A stretch of DNA of 64,000 nucleotides from JBMOKT01 sp049323895 (GCA_049323895.1 JBMOKT010000013.1:508049-572048), one strand, 5' to 3'; counted from the first letter of the stretch, positions 8,798-18,043 are shown. The notes: generated by a model not told the origin, from the sequence alone. Numbers and translations: made by a program.

Positions 8798-11551
8798 CTA
8801 TGCTCTTAAGTATACCACTTTTCTTAAATAATACCTCTTTAAGATGCGGTAAATATTTTGCAAAATTGTGGTGCCGCCTGATATTACTATAATAATCAAC
8901 CAACTGGTTAAGTCCAAAGGATGGGTTTTAAAAATAGGCTGGAAAAAAGGCAGGTATATTACCATTATATGCATTATAATTGAACAACTGACAGCACCAA
9001 TCAAAAACGGGTTTGAGAATAATCCCAGTTCAAATAATGAATATCTTTCTGAACGGCAGTCAAAAACATGGAACAACTGGGAGAAAACCAGAGCACTAAA
9101 AGCCATAGTCCTAGCTATTCCCAAATCTCTGTTAAGATAGAAACCTATCACAAAGACCAGCAGTGTTCCCACACAAATCAGAGTTCCCCTGACGGCTATT
9201 CTACGTGCTAAACCATGGGCAAAAATACTTTCTTTAGGGTGCCGAGGTTTGCGGTGCATGATGTCTGGATCAGCCGAGTCTACCCCCAAGGCCATGGCAG
9301 GCAAACCATCTGTTACTAAATTAACCCAAAGGATTTGTATTGGAAGCAAGGGTAAAGGAAGCCCCAAAAGGGAAGCAAAAAACATAGTCAGCACTTCACC
9401 CACATTACAGGATAATAGATATCTAATAAATTTCCTTATATTATCATATATTGCCCTGCCTTCTTCCACAGCTGAAACAATAGTAGCAAAATTATCATCA
9501 CCTAGAATCATGGCTGATGATTCTTTAGTAACATCTGTACCATTAATTCCCATGGCAATACCAATATCAGCCTCTTTAATGGCTGGGGCATCATTCACAC
9601 CGTCACCTGTCATGGCAACAACATGACCCTTTTCTTTAAGAACATTAACAATCCTCAGTTTATGTTTAGGAGAAACCCGAGCATAGACAGAAACCCTGTT
9701 AACAACCTTGCTTAATTCCCCGTCTGTCATGCCGTCCAGCTCTGTACCCGTGAGAACAATATCTTCCGGTCTGTAAATTGTTAATTCTTCAGCTATAGCC
9801 TGGGCGGTAACCTTATGGTCACCTGTTATCATCACTGTTTTAATTCCTGCATTGCGACATACTGATACCGCCTTTAAAGCTGAAGGACGAGGCGGATCTA
9901 TCATCCCTGCCAAACCGACAAAGGTTAAATCCTTTTCAATTTGCTCCTCTGCCCCCTCATAGTTGGCGATACCTGCGGGCAGTTCTCTATAAGCCAGACC
10001 TAACACTCTCAGGGCCTGACCTGCCATTTCATTGTTATTTGCTATAACTTTGGCTTTCAAGTCCTTATCCAAAGGAATTTTTTCTCCATCCCACCAAATG
10101 TGGGTGCATTTTTCCAAGACTATATCCGGGGCACCCTTGGTGTAAAGTAGTTTTTTATTACCTTCTTGATAAATGACGGACATCCTTTTGCGTTCAGAAT
10201 CAAAAGGGATTTCATAGATTCGTCCTTGTTCCTTTTCTATACGCTCCCGCCAAACACCTACCTTGGCAGCCATGACCAGAAGGGCTCCTTCCGTTGGGTC
10301 CCCTAATACCTGCCAGGAGTCAGCATTTTTCTTGCGAAACATGCCTGAAATAACAGTGTCCGCTCTGGACAGCCTGGCATTATTACACAAGGCGGCTATT
10401 CGGTAAGCCACCTTTAAAGCTTCCTTATTATCTAATCTGGTTTTGCCGCCTTCTATTACTACTTCTCCCCGGGGTTCATAACCTTCACCTGTTATTTGCA
10501 GCACCTGATTACTGATATACATCTTGCGCACAGTCATTTCATTTTGGGTAAGGGTACCCGTTTTATCAGAGCATATAACAGTTGCGCAACCCAAAGTTTC
10601 CACAGCGGGAAGTTTACGTATAATAGCCCTTCTTCTCAACATCTTTTGTACCCCCACTGCCAAGGCAATGGTAACAATGGCCGGCAGTCCTTCCGGAATA
10701 GCTGCTACAGCCAAACTAACCCCCACTAAAAACATCTGATAAATGGGTTCTCCCCGTAGAATACCTGTCACTACAACTATGGCAACAATTAATAGGCAGA
10801 ATAAAACCAACCAGCGCCCTAATTGTTCCAGCCTTCTTTGCAGGGGGGTCTGTTCATCAGTCACCTTTTGAATCAGCCCGGCAATTTGACCCATTTCTGT
10901 ATTCATTCCTGTATCAACAATTGCTCCCAAGCCTTTACCCCGCGTTACTGTAGTACCCATATAAGCTATATTTTTACGGTCGCCTATACCGGTGTTTGCT
11001 TCATAAATTTCCATACAACGTTTTTTCACAGGTACAGATTCACCTGTCAGTGAAGATTCCTCAATCTCTAATTGAGCTCCTTCAATTAGGCGTAAATCTG
11101 CTGGAACGATATCACCCGTCTCTAAAAGGACAATGTCTCCCGGTACCAGTTCCCGGGCGGGTATCTTTTGTTCCATTCCATCCCTGATAACCAGTGCCTC
11201 GGGAGCAATCAGTTTTTTTAAAGCCTCCATAGATTTCTCGGCACGGTACTCCTGAACAAAACCAAGGACAGCATTAATAATTATAATTGCCATGATAGTA
11301 ATGGCGTCTGCATATTCCCCCAGTATTCCGGAAATAATTGTAGCCGCCATTAATACAAGAACCATAAAGTCCTTAAATTGATTTAGAAACAGCTTTAGGG
11401 GTGATATTGCCTTGCGCTCCTGCAATTCATTATAGCCTACCAATTGGAGCCGCCTATTTGCCTCTTTAGTATTCAATCCCCTTTGTGGTGATACCTGAAA
11501 TTCCTGCAGAATCTCCTCATTAGTCATACAATGCCAAAACCTATTTTCCAT
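8798..11551 (-). CDS. P-type calcium-transporting ATPase (SERCA-like)
   Basis: This is a P2A-type cation pump of the plasma membrane, most like YloB of Bacillus and other bacterial Ca2+ ATPases. It shows the TGES actuator motif, the PEGLPA segment of membrane helix 4, the phosphorylation motif SDKTGTLT, KGAPD in the nucleotide domain, and MTGDGVNDAPA. The C-terminal helices include NLVTDGLPA. The ATG at 11551 is preferred because a GAGGGG site lies just upstream; an in-frame GTG at 11566 overlaps that site. The product is 917 residues. It occupies the yloB position, divergent from rqcH. Calcium specificity is inferred from family and position. Confidence 0.9.
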   Translation of the reverse strand: MENRFWHCMTNEEILQEFQVSPQRGLNTKEANRRLQLVGYNELQERKAISPLKLFLNQFKDFMVLVLMAATIISGILGEYADAITIMAIIIINAVLGFVQEYRAEKSMEALKKLIAPEALVIRDGMEQKIPARELVPGDIVLLETGDIVPADLRLIEGAQLEIEESSLTGESVPVKKRCMEIYEANTGIGDRKNIAYMGTTVTRGKGLGAIVDTGMNTEMGQIAGLIQKVTDEQTPLQRRLEQLGRWLVLFCLLIVAIVVVTGILRGEPIYQMFLVGVSLAVAAIPEGLPAIVTIALAVGVQKMLRRRAIIRKLPAVETLGCATVICSDKTGTLTQNEMTVRKMYISNQVLQITGEGYEPRGEVVIEGGKTRLDNKEALKVAYRIAALCNNARLSRADTVISGMFRKKNADSWQVLGDPTEGALLVMAAKVGVWRERIEKEQGRIYEIPFDSERKRMSVIYQEGNKKLLYTKGAPDIVLEKCTHIWWDGEKIPLDKDLKAKVIANNNEMAGQALRVLGLAYRELPAGIANYEGAEEQIEKDLTFVGLAGMIDPPRPSALKAVSVCRNAGIKTVMITGDHKVTAQAIAEELTIYRPEDIVLTGTELDGMTDGELSKVVNRVSVYARVSPKHKLRIVNVLKEKGHVVAMTGDGVNDAPAIKEADIGIAMGINGTDVTKESSAMILGDDNFATIVSAVEEGRAIYDNIRKFIRYLLSCNVGEVLTMFFASLLGLPLPLLPIQILWVNLVTDGLPAMALGVDSADPDIMHRKPRHPKESIFAHGLARRIAVRGTLICVGTLLVFVIGFYLNRDLGIARTMAFSALVFSQLFHVFDCRSERYSLFELGLFSNPFLIGAVSCSIIMHIMVIYLPFFQPIFKTHPLDLTSWLIIIVISGGTTILQNIYRILKRYYLRKVVYLRA

Positions 11552-11603
11552 GGAAGTTCCCCTCACTTTTGCAGTACTAAATAAATCTTATTCAAAGAAG
11601 GGG

Positions 11604-12060
11604 TGACATATTACTTCTGGGTGAATATTGTTAGTCTGACAGGCTTCCGGGCGAACATTGAGCGTCTGACTTTTTCAAGGGTGAAAATTATGTGTCAGAC
11701 TCGCTTTGGGGTGAATATTTTTAGTCTGATATACTTCTGGGGGAATATTGTACGTCTGACTTGCTTAAGGGTTAAGATTACGCGTCTGACATACTTCTAG
11801 ATAAAATATTACGGTCTGCTTATTAGCTTTGCTGTTAATGCTTGTGTCAGACGCAAAAGCTAGACCTATAAGTACATCAGACTAATAATCTTTACCCTGA
11901 AGTGATTCAGACTAACAATCTTTACCTAAAAGCGATGCAGACCATAAATGTTAACCCAGGAGTAAAAGCAGACTAACAATCTTTACCAAAAAGCAATGCC
12001 GGGTAACTATCTTCGCCGTAAGCTATTGCCGACCCAATAGCTAACCCTTCAGCTATATGT
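11604..12060. repeat. Array of fourteen 30-bp repeats in two opposed blocks of seven
   Basis: The whole gap between the divergent ATPase and rqcH genes is built of degenerate 30-bp units. The anchor GTCTGAC (variants GTCAGAC, GTCTGAT, GTCTGCT) occurs at 11634, 11664, 11694, 11724, 11754, 11784 and 11813. Its complement CAGAC (CCGGG and CCGAC in the last two) occurs at 11848, 11878, 11908, 11938, 11969, 11999 and 12029. A second conserved part is GGGTGAATATTG, about 5 bases before GTCTGAC in each unit. The two blocks face each other about a centre near 11833, forming one long imperfect palindrome. Units are too divergent and lack spacers, so this is not CRISPR. Function is unknown; see findings. 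Confidence 0.9.
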
Positions 12061-12087
12061 TATACTTGCATATTAGGAGGTGATACC

Positions 12088-13860
12088 ATGTCCCTTGACG
12101 GGATTGCCATTAGGGCATTAACCGATGAAATTTCCCTGCAGTTGAAAGGCGGCAGGATAGATAAGATTCAACAGCCTGACCATAATACCATTTTGATAAC
12201 TATAAGGCAGCCAGGGATTAATCATAGACTATTGCTTTCAGTAAATCCCCAAACAGCCAGATTTCATTTAACAAATAAAAGCAGGGAGAATCCTCCTCAT
12301 CCTCCCTTATTCTGCATGGTTTTAAGAAAACATCTGGAAGGTAGTAAGATAGTTGAAATTAAACAACAGGGTTTAGAAAGGATAGTCCATTTTGCGTGCG
12401 AGGGATTCGACGAACTGGGAGAAAGGACAGTGCGGGTCTTAGTCGGCGAATTTATGGGTAAACATAGCAACCTGATACTCATAAACCCGGAAAAAAACCT
12501 GATTGTTGATAGTATTAAAAGGTTTAACCATACTACAAACCAGTACCGGGAAATATTACCCGGGATACCTTATGTAGAACCACCCGCTCAGAAAAAAGCC
12601 AATATTGAAGAGCTAACGGAAGAAACATTCCGCAGCCTATTACAGGAACTTTCCTTAGACTTAAAGATTTCCAAGGCTTTAATCAGCTTGCTGGAAGGAA
12701 CCGGTCCCCAGACAATTAAAGAATTAATTATTAGAGCAGGAATCGATGTCGATACCAGGCTGGAATTTTTAGGTGAACATGAGCTTATCAACCTATGGAG
12801 GGAAATACTTTGGCTGAAGGAACTATTGGAAAATAAAAAATTCCAACCAAATTTAGTTTTAGATAAAAATAGGACCATTGCTTTTGCACCATTTTATCCC
12901 CAGCAGTTTGAAGGTCTTGAACATGAATCCTTTACCTCCATGGGTGCGTTAGTTGAATTTGCCATCGGCAAAAGTGAAGAACAAAATCTATTTAAGCAAA
13001 GGCAGCTGGAATTGGAACGCATAATTGAAAAAGAATTGGAACGATGCCAAAGGAAATTTTCACTGCAGCAGGAAAAAGCTGCTGAAGGGCAGGAAGCGGA
13101 AAAATATAGGCTGTGGGGAGAACTGTTAACAGCCAATTTACACAGCCTCAAGCAAGGTAGTGAGGCCAAAGTTCCTAATTTCTATAGTGAAGATTTGCAG
13201 GAAATCACCATCCCCCTGGAGCCCCAGTTAACACCCAATGAGAATGCCCAAAAATTCTTCAAGAAATATACTAAAGCAAAAGTGGGTTCCCAAAAGGCGG
13301 CTGAACAAAGCCAAGCTACCTTGGAAGAAATAAACTATTTGGAATCAATACTCAATGGTTTAGAAAAGGCTGCGGATTTAAAGGATATGCAGGAAATACG
13401 GCTAGAACTGGAAGAAAGCGGTTACGCCAAAACCAAGCTATTAAAGAATAGAAAAAAAGAAAATAAAAATATCCAAAAATTTAATCTATGGGAGGTTAAA
13501 TACCAAGGGTATACTATTTTTATAGGAAAGAATAATAAACAAAATGATTATTTGACTACTAAATTGGCCAAAAATGAAGATTTATGGCTTCATGTCAAAG
13601 ATATCCCCGGCTCCCATGTTATTATCATGAATCCTGAAAGGAAAAATATACCTGCTAATGTTTTGGAGACAGCAGCAAATATGGCAGCTTACTTTAGCAA
13701 AAGCCGTAATTCGTCCCAGGTCCCTGTTGACTATACCCTTAAAAAACATGTCAAAAAGCCCAACGGCGCTAAACCGGGAATGGTTATTTATGATAATCAG
13801 AAAACGATTTTCATTACACCAGATGAGGAAAAAGTGCTGAATTTAATTAAACTGAGTTAA
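12088..13860 (+). CDS. rqcH: NFACT/Rqc2-family ribosome quality control protein RqcH
   Basis: RqcH binds stalled 50S subunits and adds C-terminal alanine tails to the trapped peptides, marking them for degradation. The protein begins with the NFACT-N domain (MSLDGIAIRALTDEI), has a central coiled-coil rich in Glu and Lys (about residues 300-440), and ends with the NFACT-R domain containing LWLHVKDIPGSHVII. The conserved acidic-Arg pair of NFACT-N appears as GLERIV, with Glu where Asp is common. Length is 590 residues. AGGAGGTGATACC precedes the ATG. It is the homologue of Bacillus yloA, once annotated as fibronectin-binding protein FbpA, and diverges from the yloB-like ATPase gene as expected. 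Confidence 0.93.
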   Translation: MSLDGIAIRALTDEISLQLKGGRIDKIQQPDHNTILITIRQPGINHRLLLSVNPQTARFHLTNKSRENPPHPPLFCMVLRKHLEGSKIVEIKQQGLERIVHFACEGFDELGERTVRVLVGEFMGKHSNLILINPEKNLIVDSIKRFNHTTNQYREILPGIPYVEPPAQKKANIEELTEETFRSLLQELSLDLKISKALISLLEGTGPQTIKELIIRAGIDVDTRLEFLGEHELINLWREILWLKELLENKKFQPNLVLDKNRTIAFAPFYPQQFEGLEHESFTSMGALVEFAIGKSEEQNLFKQRQLELERIIEKELERCQRKFSLQQEKAAEGQEAEKYRLWGELLTANLHSLKQGSEAKVPNFYSEDLQEITIPLEPQLTPNENAQKFFKKYTKAKVGSQKAAEQSQATLEEINYLESILNGLEKAADLKDMQEIRLELEESGYAKTKLLKNRKKENKNIQKFNLWEVKYQGYTIFIGKNNKQNDYLTTKLAKNEDLWLHVKDIPGSHVIIMNPERKNIPANVLETAANMAAYFSKSRNSSQVPVDYTLKKHVKKPNGAKPGMVIYDNQKTIFITPDEEKVLNLIKLS

Positions 13861-13890
13861 GCTCAGTTTAGGTCGATGGTCAATAGTAGA
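13849..13890. repeat. Short dispersed hairpin repeat, copy A
   Basis: A hairpin AAACTGAG/CTCAGTTT surrounds the rqcH stop codon and is followed by GGTCAATAGTAGATA after a short gap. The same arrangement (AAAACTGAG, CTCAGTTTT, then GGTCAATAGTCGATA) occurs at 30579-30617, so this is a small repeat family. Confidence 0.6.
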
Positions 13891-13913
13891 TAGTCAATGG
13901 CTAAAGTAGTGGG

Positions 13914-13962
13914 TGAGATGCAAAAATAAGTCCCCAGACGGGGGACTTATTTTTGCATCTCA
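13914..13962. terminator. Bidirectional terminator between rqcH and the flavoprotein gene
   Basis: A perfect 22-bp stem with a 5-base loop joins the converging genes. Each arm is A-rich outside and reads TTATTTTTGC after the GGGGAC core, so it can terminate both strands. The right arm contains the last five codons and stop of the minus-strand flavoprotein gene. Confidence 0.85.
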
Positions 13963-14813
13963 TCTATATAGCTTGCTGCACTTAGGCCGGCAATGGCACC
14001 CTCCCCAACAGCCTTTGCTAATTGGTAAGGAACTCCGGTACAATCTCCGGCAGCGAATATACCGGGAATATTTGTTGCCATTTGCCTATTGACCACAATA
14101 TGGTTTTTCTCTATTTCCAGATCGGTTAACAATTTCGCCGGGGGTACGCTCTCCCGCAGGATAAATAAACCATCAAGTTCTAATGTTTCACCCTCTGTTT
14201 CCAGAGCTTGAAGCTTATCCTTACCTAATAAAGACTTAGGTTTTTCCTTTAAAACTTCAACTCGTTCATTAATATTTCCTATTCCTTTATACAAAGGAAG
14301 ATAAACTACTCTCCCCGCTAAGTCGGCAAGATAATTAACCTCTTCCTCCGCATGGGGGCTATAACCAATAACTCCTACCCTTTTCCCTTTATATAAAGGT
14401 CCGTCACAGGTAGCACAATAGCCAACACCTTTGCCAAGTAATTCTTCCTCTCCGGGGAGGAATTTAGGATTTTGTAACCCAACGGCCAAAATTAACGCTG
14501 TACAAGTAGCCATTTGCCCTTTGCTAACTACACTGAAAGTGTTACCTGCAGGATAAATACTATCAATCTTCCTATATTCAATTTGTATATCCAGTTCCTG
14601 AACATGATTTAAATATTTTTGCCTAAGCTCTTCGCCGCTAACATCCCAAAAACCAAGATAATTATTAATATGGGGAGCTTTATGTAATTTGGGGCTGCAA
14701 AATTCTCCTCCATAAACAACGGTTTTTTTATTTCTAATGATAGTATTAATAGCGGCAGAAAGTCCCGCAGGACCGCAACCGATAACAAGCACATCATAAT
14801 GAGGGAATTCCAT
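13947..14813 (-). CDS. Thioredoxin-reductase-like flavoprotein without the usual NADPH motif
   Basis: The 288-residue protein has the FAD motif GCGPAGLSAA near residue 12, the redox pair CATC near 133-136 in GYCATCDGP, and the C-terminal FAD motif GIFAAGDC. These define the low-molecular-weight thioredoxin reductase fold. The second nucleotide motif is altered to VIGYSPHAEEE instead of the common GGGNSAxEEA, and the HRRxxxR that binds the NADPH phosphate is replaced by YLPLYKG. It may therefore use ferredoxin, as known for clostridial FFTR enzymes, or another donor. It follows a two-component system and an unknown gene on the same strand and is probably in their operon. Its last codons lie in the shared terminator. 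Confidence 0.8.
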   Translation of the reverse strand: MEFPHYDVLVIGCGPAGLSAAINTIIRNKKTVVYGGEFCSPKLHKAPHINNYLGFWDVSGEELRQKYLNHVQELDIQIEYRKIDSIYPAGNTFSVVSKGQMATCTALILAVGLQNPKFLPGEEELLGKGVGYCATCDGPLYKGKRVGVIGYSPHAEEEVNYLADLAGRVVYLPLYKGIGNINERVEVLKEKPKSLLGKDKLQALETEGETLELDGLFILRESVPPAKLLTDLEIEKNHIVVNRQMATNIPGIFAAGDCTGVPYQLAKAVGEGAIAGLSAASYIDEMQK

Positions 14814-14827
14814 TTTATCACCCCGTT

Positions 14828-15589
14828 TTATACTTCTTCAAATTCACCTTCATCATTTAAGTTTGCAATGATATTTCCGTGTTTATCATAAAGTATTATA
14901 CCCCGGACCTCAGAAGTTAATCCTTCAATAACTAATTCAACTTTAGATGTTAATTTTTTTAAATGATCATTAAGGGGCAAAATCGGACATTTATATACAC
15001 AGGTATAATTTCGGCAGCCTTTGCGTCCCAGGTTTTCATAGGCAAGGGTATAGCTGCCAAAAGGACCTAGTGTGCTGGTAATAAATATATCCCTTTTTTC
15101 CACATCAAAAAGTATAAACCGACCGCAGTATTCCTCTAAAATTTCATAAAAGTCATTAATGCTTTTCAAATCATCAATAAATAAAGATTCCCGAAACTCC
15201 TTATCACTGCGGGAATATATAAAAAGCATTTTTTCTTTTGCCACATAGTTTATCGTCAATTGGGGGTCATTAATTAACTTATCTAATAGTGCATCATCGT
15301 AGATATAATAAATTGATACTTTTTTTTCCTTCCAAAACCTCTTTTTTAGAATATCAACCTGCTGCGGTGACAACATATCCAGCGGCCACGACCAGGGACC
15401 ATTTCCTACAGGTTTTTCAGTCCAAAATTTATGCAAGTCCTCTTCACCATTTATTAAATCAAGAAGGCACTGGGCCGTACCTTTTTCCAGCCACATAGCC
15501 GGATCATAGCAGCAAAGGTGGTATTGCTCTTTAACCTTACCTGCCTTATTACCTAATAACTCATTAATATCCACCGAATCTACCCCCAC
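14828..15589 (-). CDS. Unknown protein in a two-component operon
   Basis: I do not recognise this 253-residue protein. It has no membrane segment or signal peptide and should be cytoplasmic. It is rich in aromatic residues and has a paired cysteine region near the N-terminus (HLCCYDPAMW) and a second cluster, CRNYTCVYKC, around residue 190, which could bind a metal or be redox active. The C-terminal 50 residues (VELVIEGLTSEVRGIILYD) resemble a small alpha/beta fold. It starts 3 bases after the response regulator gene and ends 14 bases before the flavoprotein gene, so it is almost certainly co-transcribed and linked to the same signal. Confidence 0.7.
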   Translation of the reverse strand: MGVDSVDINELLGNKAGKVKEQYHLCCYDPAMWLEKGTAQCLLDLINGEEDLHKFWTEKPVGNGPWSWPLDMLSPQQVDILKKRFWKEKKVSIYYIYDDALLDKLINDPQLTINYVAKEKMLFIYSRSDKEFRESLFIDDLKSINDFYEILEEYCGRFILFDVEKRDIFITSTLGPFGSYTLAYENLGRKGCRNYTCVYKCPILPLNDHLKKLTSKVELVIEGLTSEVRGIILYDKHGNIIANLNDEGEFEEV

Positions 15590-15592
15590 TAT

Positions 15593-16255
15593 CTATCTTT
15601 CTAATAGCCCCTCTCTCAAAGCAAAGGTTGCCAGTTGTACCCTATTTTGCAAATGCAGCTTTTCCATTATATTGCATAAATGATTTTTGACGGTATTTTC
15701 GGTAATAGCCAAGTTTACTGCTATCTCTTTGTTTGTAATACCCTGGGCAACAAGTTTGAGGACCTCCGCCTCCCGCTCTGTCAGGTTGAATTTTTGAAAA
15801 TCTCCTTCTTTATCCTTATAACTATTGGAAATATTGGCAAATTCCTTTAAAATCCTGCCGGCTAGGGGCTTAGATATTGCTGCCTCCCCCTTAAGCAGTC
15901 CTTTAATTTCCTTGATTAAATCATCAGGGTCCATACTTTTTAAAAGATATCCCTGAGCACCGTTTCTAATGGATTTAAATAAATTGCTGTCATCATCGGA
16001 AATTGTCAGCATGACAATTTTAGTATCGGACAATTCCTCCTTTATCAGTTTAACCGCTTCTACCCCTGTTAACTGCGGCATTTCCACATCCATAATAATT
16101 ACATCGGGTTTTAGGGCTAAGGCTTTTTCCAGCCCCTCCCTTCCATTTCCCGCCTCTCCAATAATCTCTATTTCATCCAAGCCACTTAGGAGACTGGCAA
16201 TTCCCTTTCTGAATAAGGCATGGTCATCAACTAAAAGAATTTTGGCTTTAGCCAT
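15593..16255 (-). CDS. NarL/LuxR-family response regulator
   Basis: This 220-residue protein has an N-terminal receiver domain with the acidic pair DD at 10-11, the phosphoacceptor Asp56 in VIIMDVEMP, and a Lys in LLKSMD. The C-terminal LuxR-type helix-turn-helix reads LTEREAEVLKLVAQG and NKEIAVNLAITENTVKNHL. It is the partner of the kinase gene 32 bases upstream. By family it binds DNA as a phosphorylated dimer to activate transcription; the target is unknown, but the two downstream genes are obvious candidates. Confidence 0.93.
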   Translation of the reverse strand: MAKAKILLVDDHALFRKGIASLLSGLDEIEIIGEAGNGREGLEKALALKPDVIIMDVEMPQLTGVEAVKLIKEELSDTKIVMLTISDDDSNLFKSIRNGAQGYLLKSMDPDDLIKEIKGLLKGEAAISKPLAGRILKEFANISNSYKDKEGDFQKFNLTEREAEVLKLVAQGITNKEIAVNLAITENTVKNHLCNIMEKLHLQNRVQLATFALREGLLER

Positions 16256-16287
16256 GGGTATCCCCTCCTTTCGATAATCAAATCTTT

Positions 16288-17616
16288 CTAGTCCGCAATA
16301 GGAGTTTTATTTAGGAAAAGATCTGTTGTTGGGATAGTTATCTCAATTAAAGTTCCCCGGGGTTCATTAGGCAATATTTTTAAGTTGCCGCCAATAATTT
16401 GTGCCCTTTCCTGCATAATAGTTAACCCGAAATGGTCCTTTTTGTTTTTACTAAGGGTAGCTAAATCTATTCCCCTTCCATTATCAGATATTCTAATTAC
16501 CACTTCTTTATCGTTTTTATTCAGATAAATAGTTGCTAAAGTAGCCGATGCATGCTTTCGAATGTTGGTTAATGCTTCTTGAATAATGCGAATCAACTGT
16601 ACCTTTATTTCTGTGGGAAGAACCAATGCCTCGGAACTGTTGCAAATAAATTTTGTCTCTATATGGTTAACCGTACCAATATACCGCAGGTAATCTTCAA
16701 TCCACACACGGAAACAACTGCTTTCTTCTTTAGGAGGCGTCTTCAAATCAAAAATGTTTTGTCTTACTTCATTGACTGCTTCTTGAGCTACTTGACGCAA
16801 TTCATTAATATCTTCCATCACTGCATTTGTATAATTATTCTCGGCAATATTCTTTTTAATGCAATGAGCTTTAATATTAATATACACTAAAGCCTGGGCT
16901 AAGCCATCATGCATTTCCCGGGCCAGCCTATACCGCTCTTCCAAAGTCGCATAATTCTGAATTGCTTTTTCAAATTCCTTCCTTTCAGAGATATCTCTCA
17001 AGACAAGCTTAACCTGAGGTCGTTCATTACCAACGGCAGGTATATAAGAGTAACTGGCAGCGGTTTTTATCTTTTGACCGTTCTTTCTTATTAAACACAT
17101 TTCAAGATAAGGAATAGAAACTTTCTTTTCCAAACAAGTTTTGCACCAACATTCACGATGACCGCAATCAACATTCATACAGCCATCGGGATTGGTAGAA
17201 TTCCAACAATGCTCCCTGCTTTTAGAACAGCCGTTCATTTCATCACACGTTTTAATCTCTCTGACTTCCCAACTTTTCCATCCAGTAAGCTTTTCCGCCG
17301 CGGGGTTTAAGTCTATAACCCTACAAGCTTCATCCAAAACAATAATACCATCAGATGTATGGTTAAAAATTGTTTTCAGCCTTTGCTGCTCCCAAAACAA
17401 ATAATCATGAATGATTCTGATTCTTTGAAAAAGCCAAGTGGAAAAAATAAAACCAAATACTCCTACAACACTCATGAGAATAAAACTGTTAACAATAGGG
17501 CTGAAGAAATTGTTAAATATCTGAAAACGAAAAACTTCATAGATACCTACCCCTAAAACAGGAATGACAAAGGTCATCCATTTAATATTTACGTAATAAT
17601 CTTCGAGATTTTTCAT
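16288..17616 (-). CDS. NarX/DegS-type sensor histidine kinase with a cysteine-rich PAS domain
   Basis: Two membrane segments at the N-terminus (about residues 17-35 and 45-65) are followed by a PAS domain (HTSDGIIVLDE), a HisKA_3 dimerisation domain with the phosphorylated His in AREMHDGLAQAL (about residue 240), and an ATPase domain with a DNGRGI box and GLTIMQERA. The PAS carries an insertion with nine cysteines between about residues 128 and 178 (for example CGHRECWCKTC). This suggests an Fe-S cluster or thiol sensor of redox or oxygen, by analogy with NreB, but that is inference. The ATG at 17616 has a weak GGGGG site; another ATG four codons upstream is possible. Confidence 0.88.
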   Translation of the reverse strand: MKNLEDYYVNIKWMTFVIPVLGVGIYEVFRFQIFNNFFSPIVNSFILMSVVGVFGFIFSTWLFQRIRIIHDYLFWEQQRLKTIFNHTSDGIIVLDEACRVIDLNPAAEKLTGWKSWEVREIKTCDEMNGCSKSREHCWNSTNPDGCMNVDCGHRECWCKTCLEKKVSIPYLEMCLIRKNGQKIKTAASYSYIPAVGNERPQVKLVLRDISERKEFEKAIQNYATLEERYRLAREMHDGLAQALVYINIKAHCIKKNIAENNYTNAVMEDINELRQVAQEAVNEVRQNIFDLKTPPKEESSCFRVWIEDYLRYIGTVNHIETKFICNSSEALVLPTEIKVQLIRIIQEALTNIRKHASATLATIYLNKNDKEVVIRISDNGRGIDLATLSKNKKDHFGLTIMQERAQIIGGNLKILPNEPRGTLIEITIPTTDLFLNKTPIAD

Positions 17617-18025
17617 ATTAACCCCCATATAGGTAGTAAGTACTAATAAATTTAGTAGTTAATTTGTACTATTCTACACAATCTTTTCGAAAACCTACCA
17701 TACATAAAAATCTTTTTCCATAAATTTTTTTTATATATATTATGTTATAAATCTTATGTTCAAAATAATTTGTTTAAATAGTATAAATTATTATTCTAAT
17801 TCTATCTTTCCCTAGTACTGTATCATTTATTTTTTATTATTTAACCCTTTTAAACTAAAATAAATTTAGTTCAACAATGCGCTTTATTCATTAAATGTTT
17901 TCGCTATAATTTATTATAGTAAAAACGAGGGATAGTGGTAAATTATTTTTATGTTTATAATCAATTATAGAAGAAATTATTAAATAAATATTTTTAATAT
18001 TTGTTACATTTCTTCACACCATACT
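17617..18025. other. AT-rich intergenic region
   Basis: This stretch between the divergent kinase and first yeiH-like gene has no open frame of note. It is very AT-rich. A TATAAT word at 17905-17910 could be a -10 element for plus-strand transcription, but no convincing -35 accompanies it. Confidence 0.4.
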
Positions 18026-18043
18026 TTGTGATAACAGTTACAA
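18026..18043. promoter_or_regulatory. Candidate LysR operator upstream of yeiH copy 1
   Basis: TTGTGATAACAGTTACAA is an interrupted palindrome TTGT-N10-ACAA with the T-N11-A spacing typical of LysR boxes. A near copy (TTGTGATGAGTTTAACAA) lies before copy 3 at 21447. Two LysR genes are nearby. No equivalent was found before copy 2. Confidence 0.5.

Noticed and set aside
8778..8903. N-terminal extension of DapF
   Set aside because: It would overlap the upstream ATPase gene, and the family N-terminus and GGAGGTG site both point to 8777.
11603..11800. Open frame of 65 codons with a 10-residue repeating pattern
   Set aside because: It is the translation of the 30-bp repeat array, which is a multiple of three. 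There is no spaced ribosome binding site and the opposite block would give a similar peptide on the other strand.
11604..12060. Possible CRISPR array
   Set aside because: Units are contiguous, degenerate and without unique spacers, and half are inverted.
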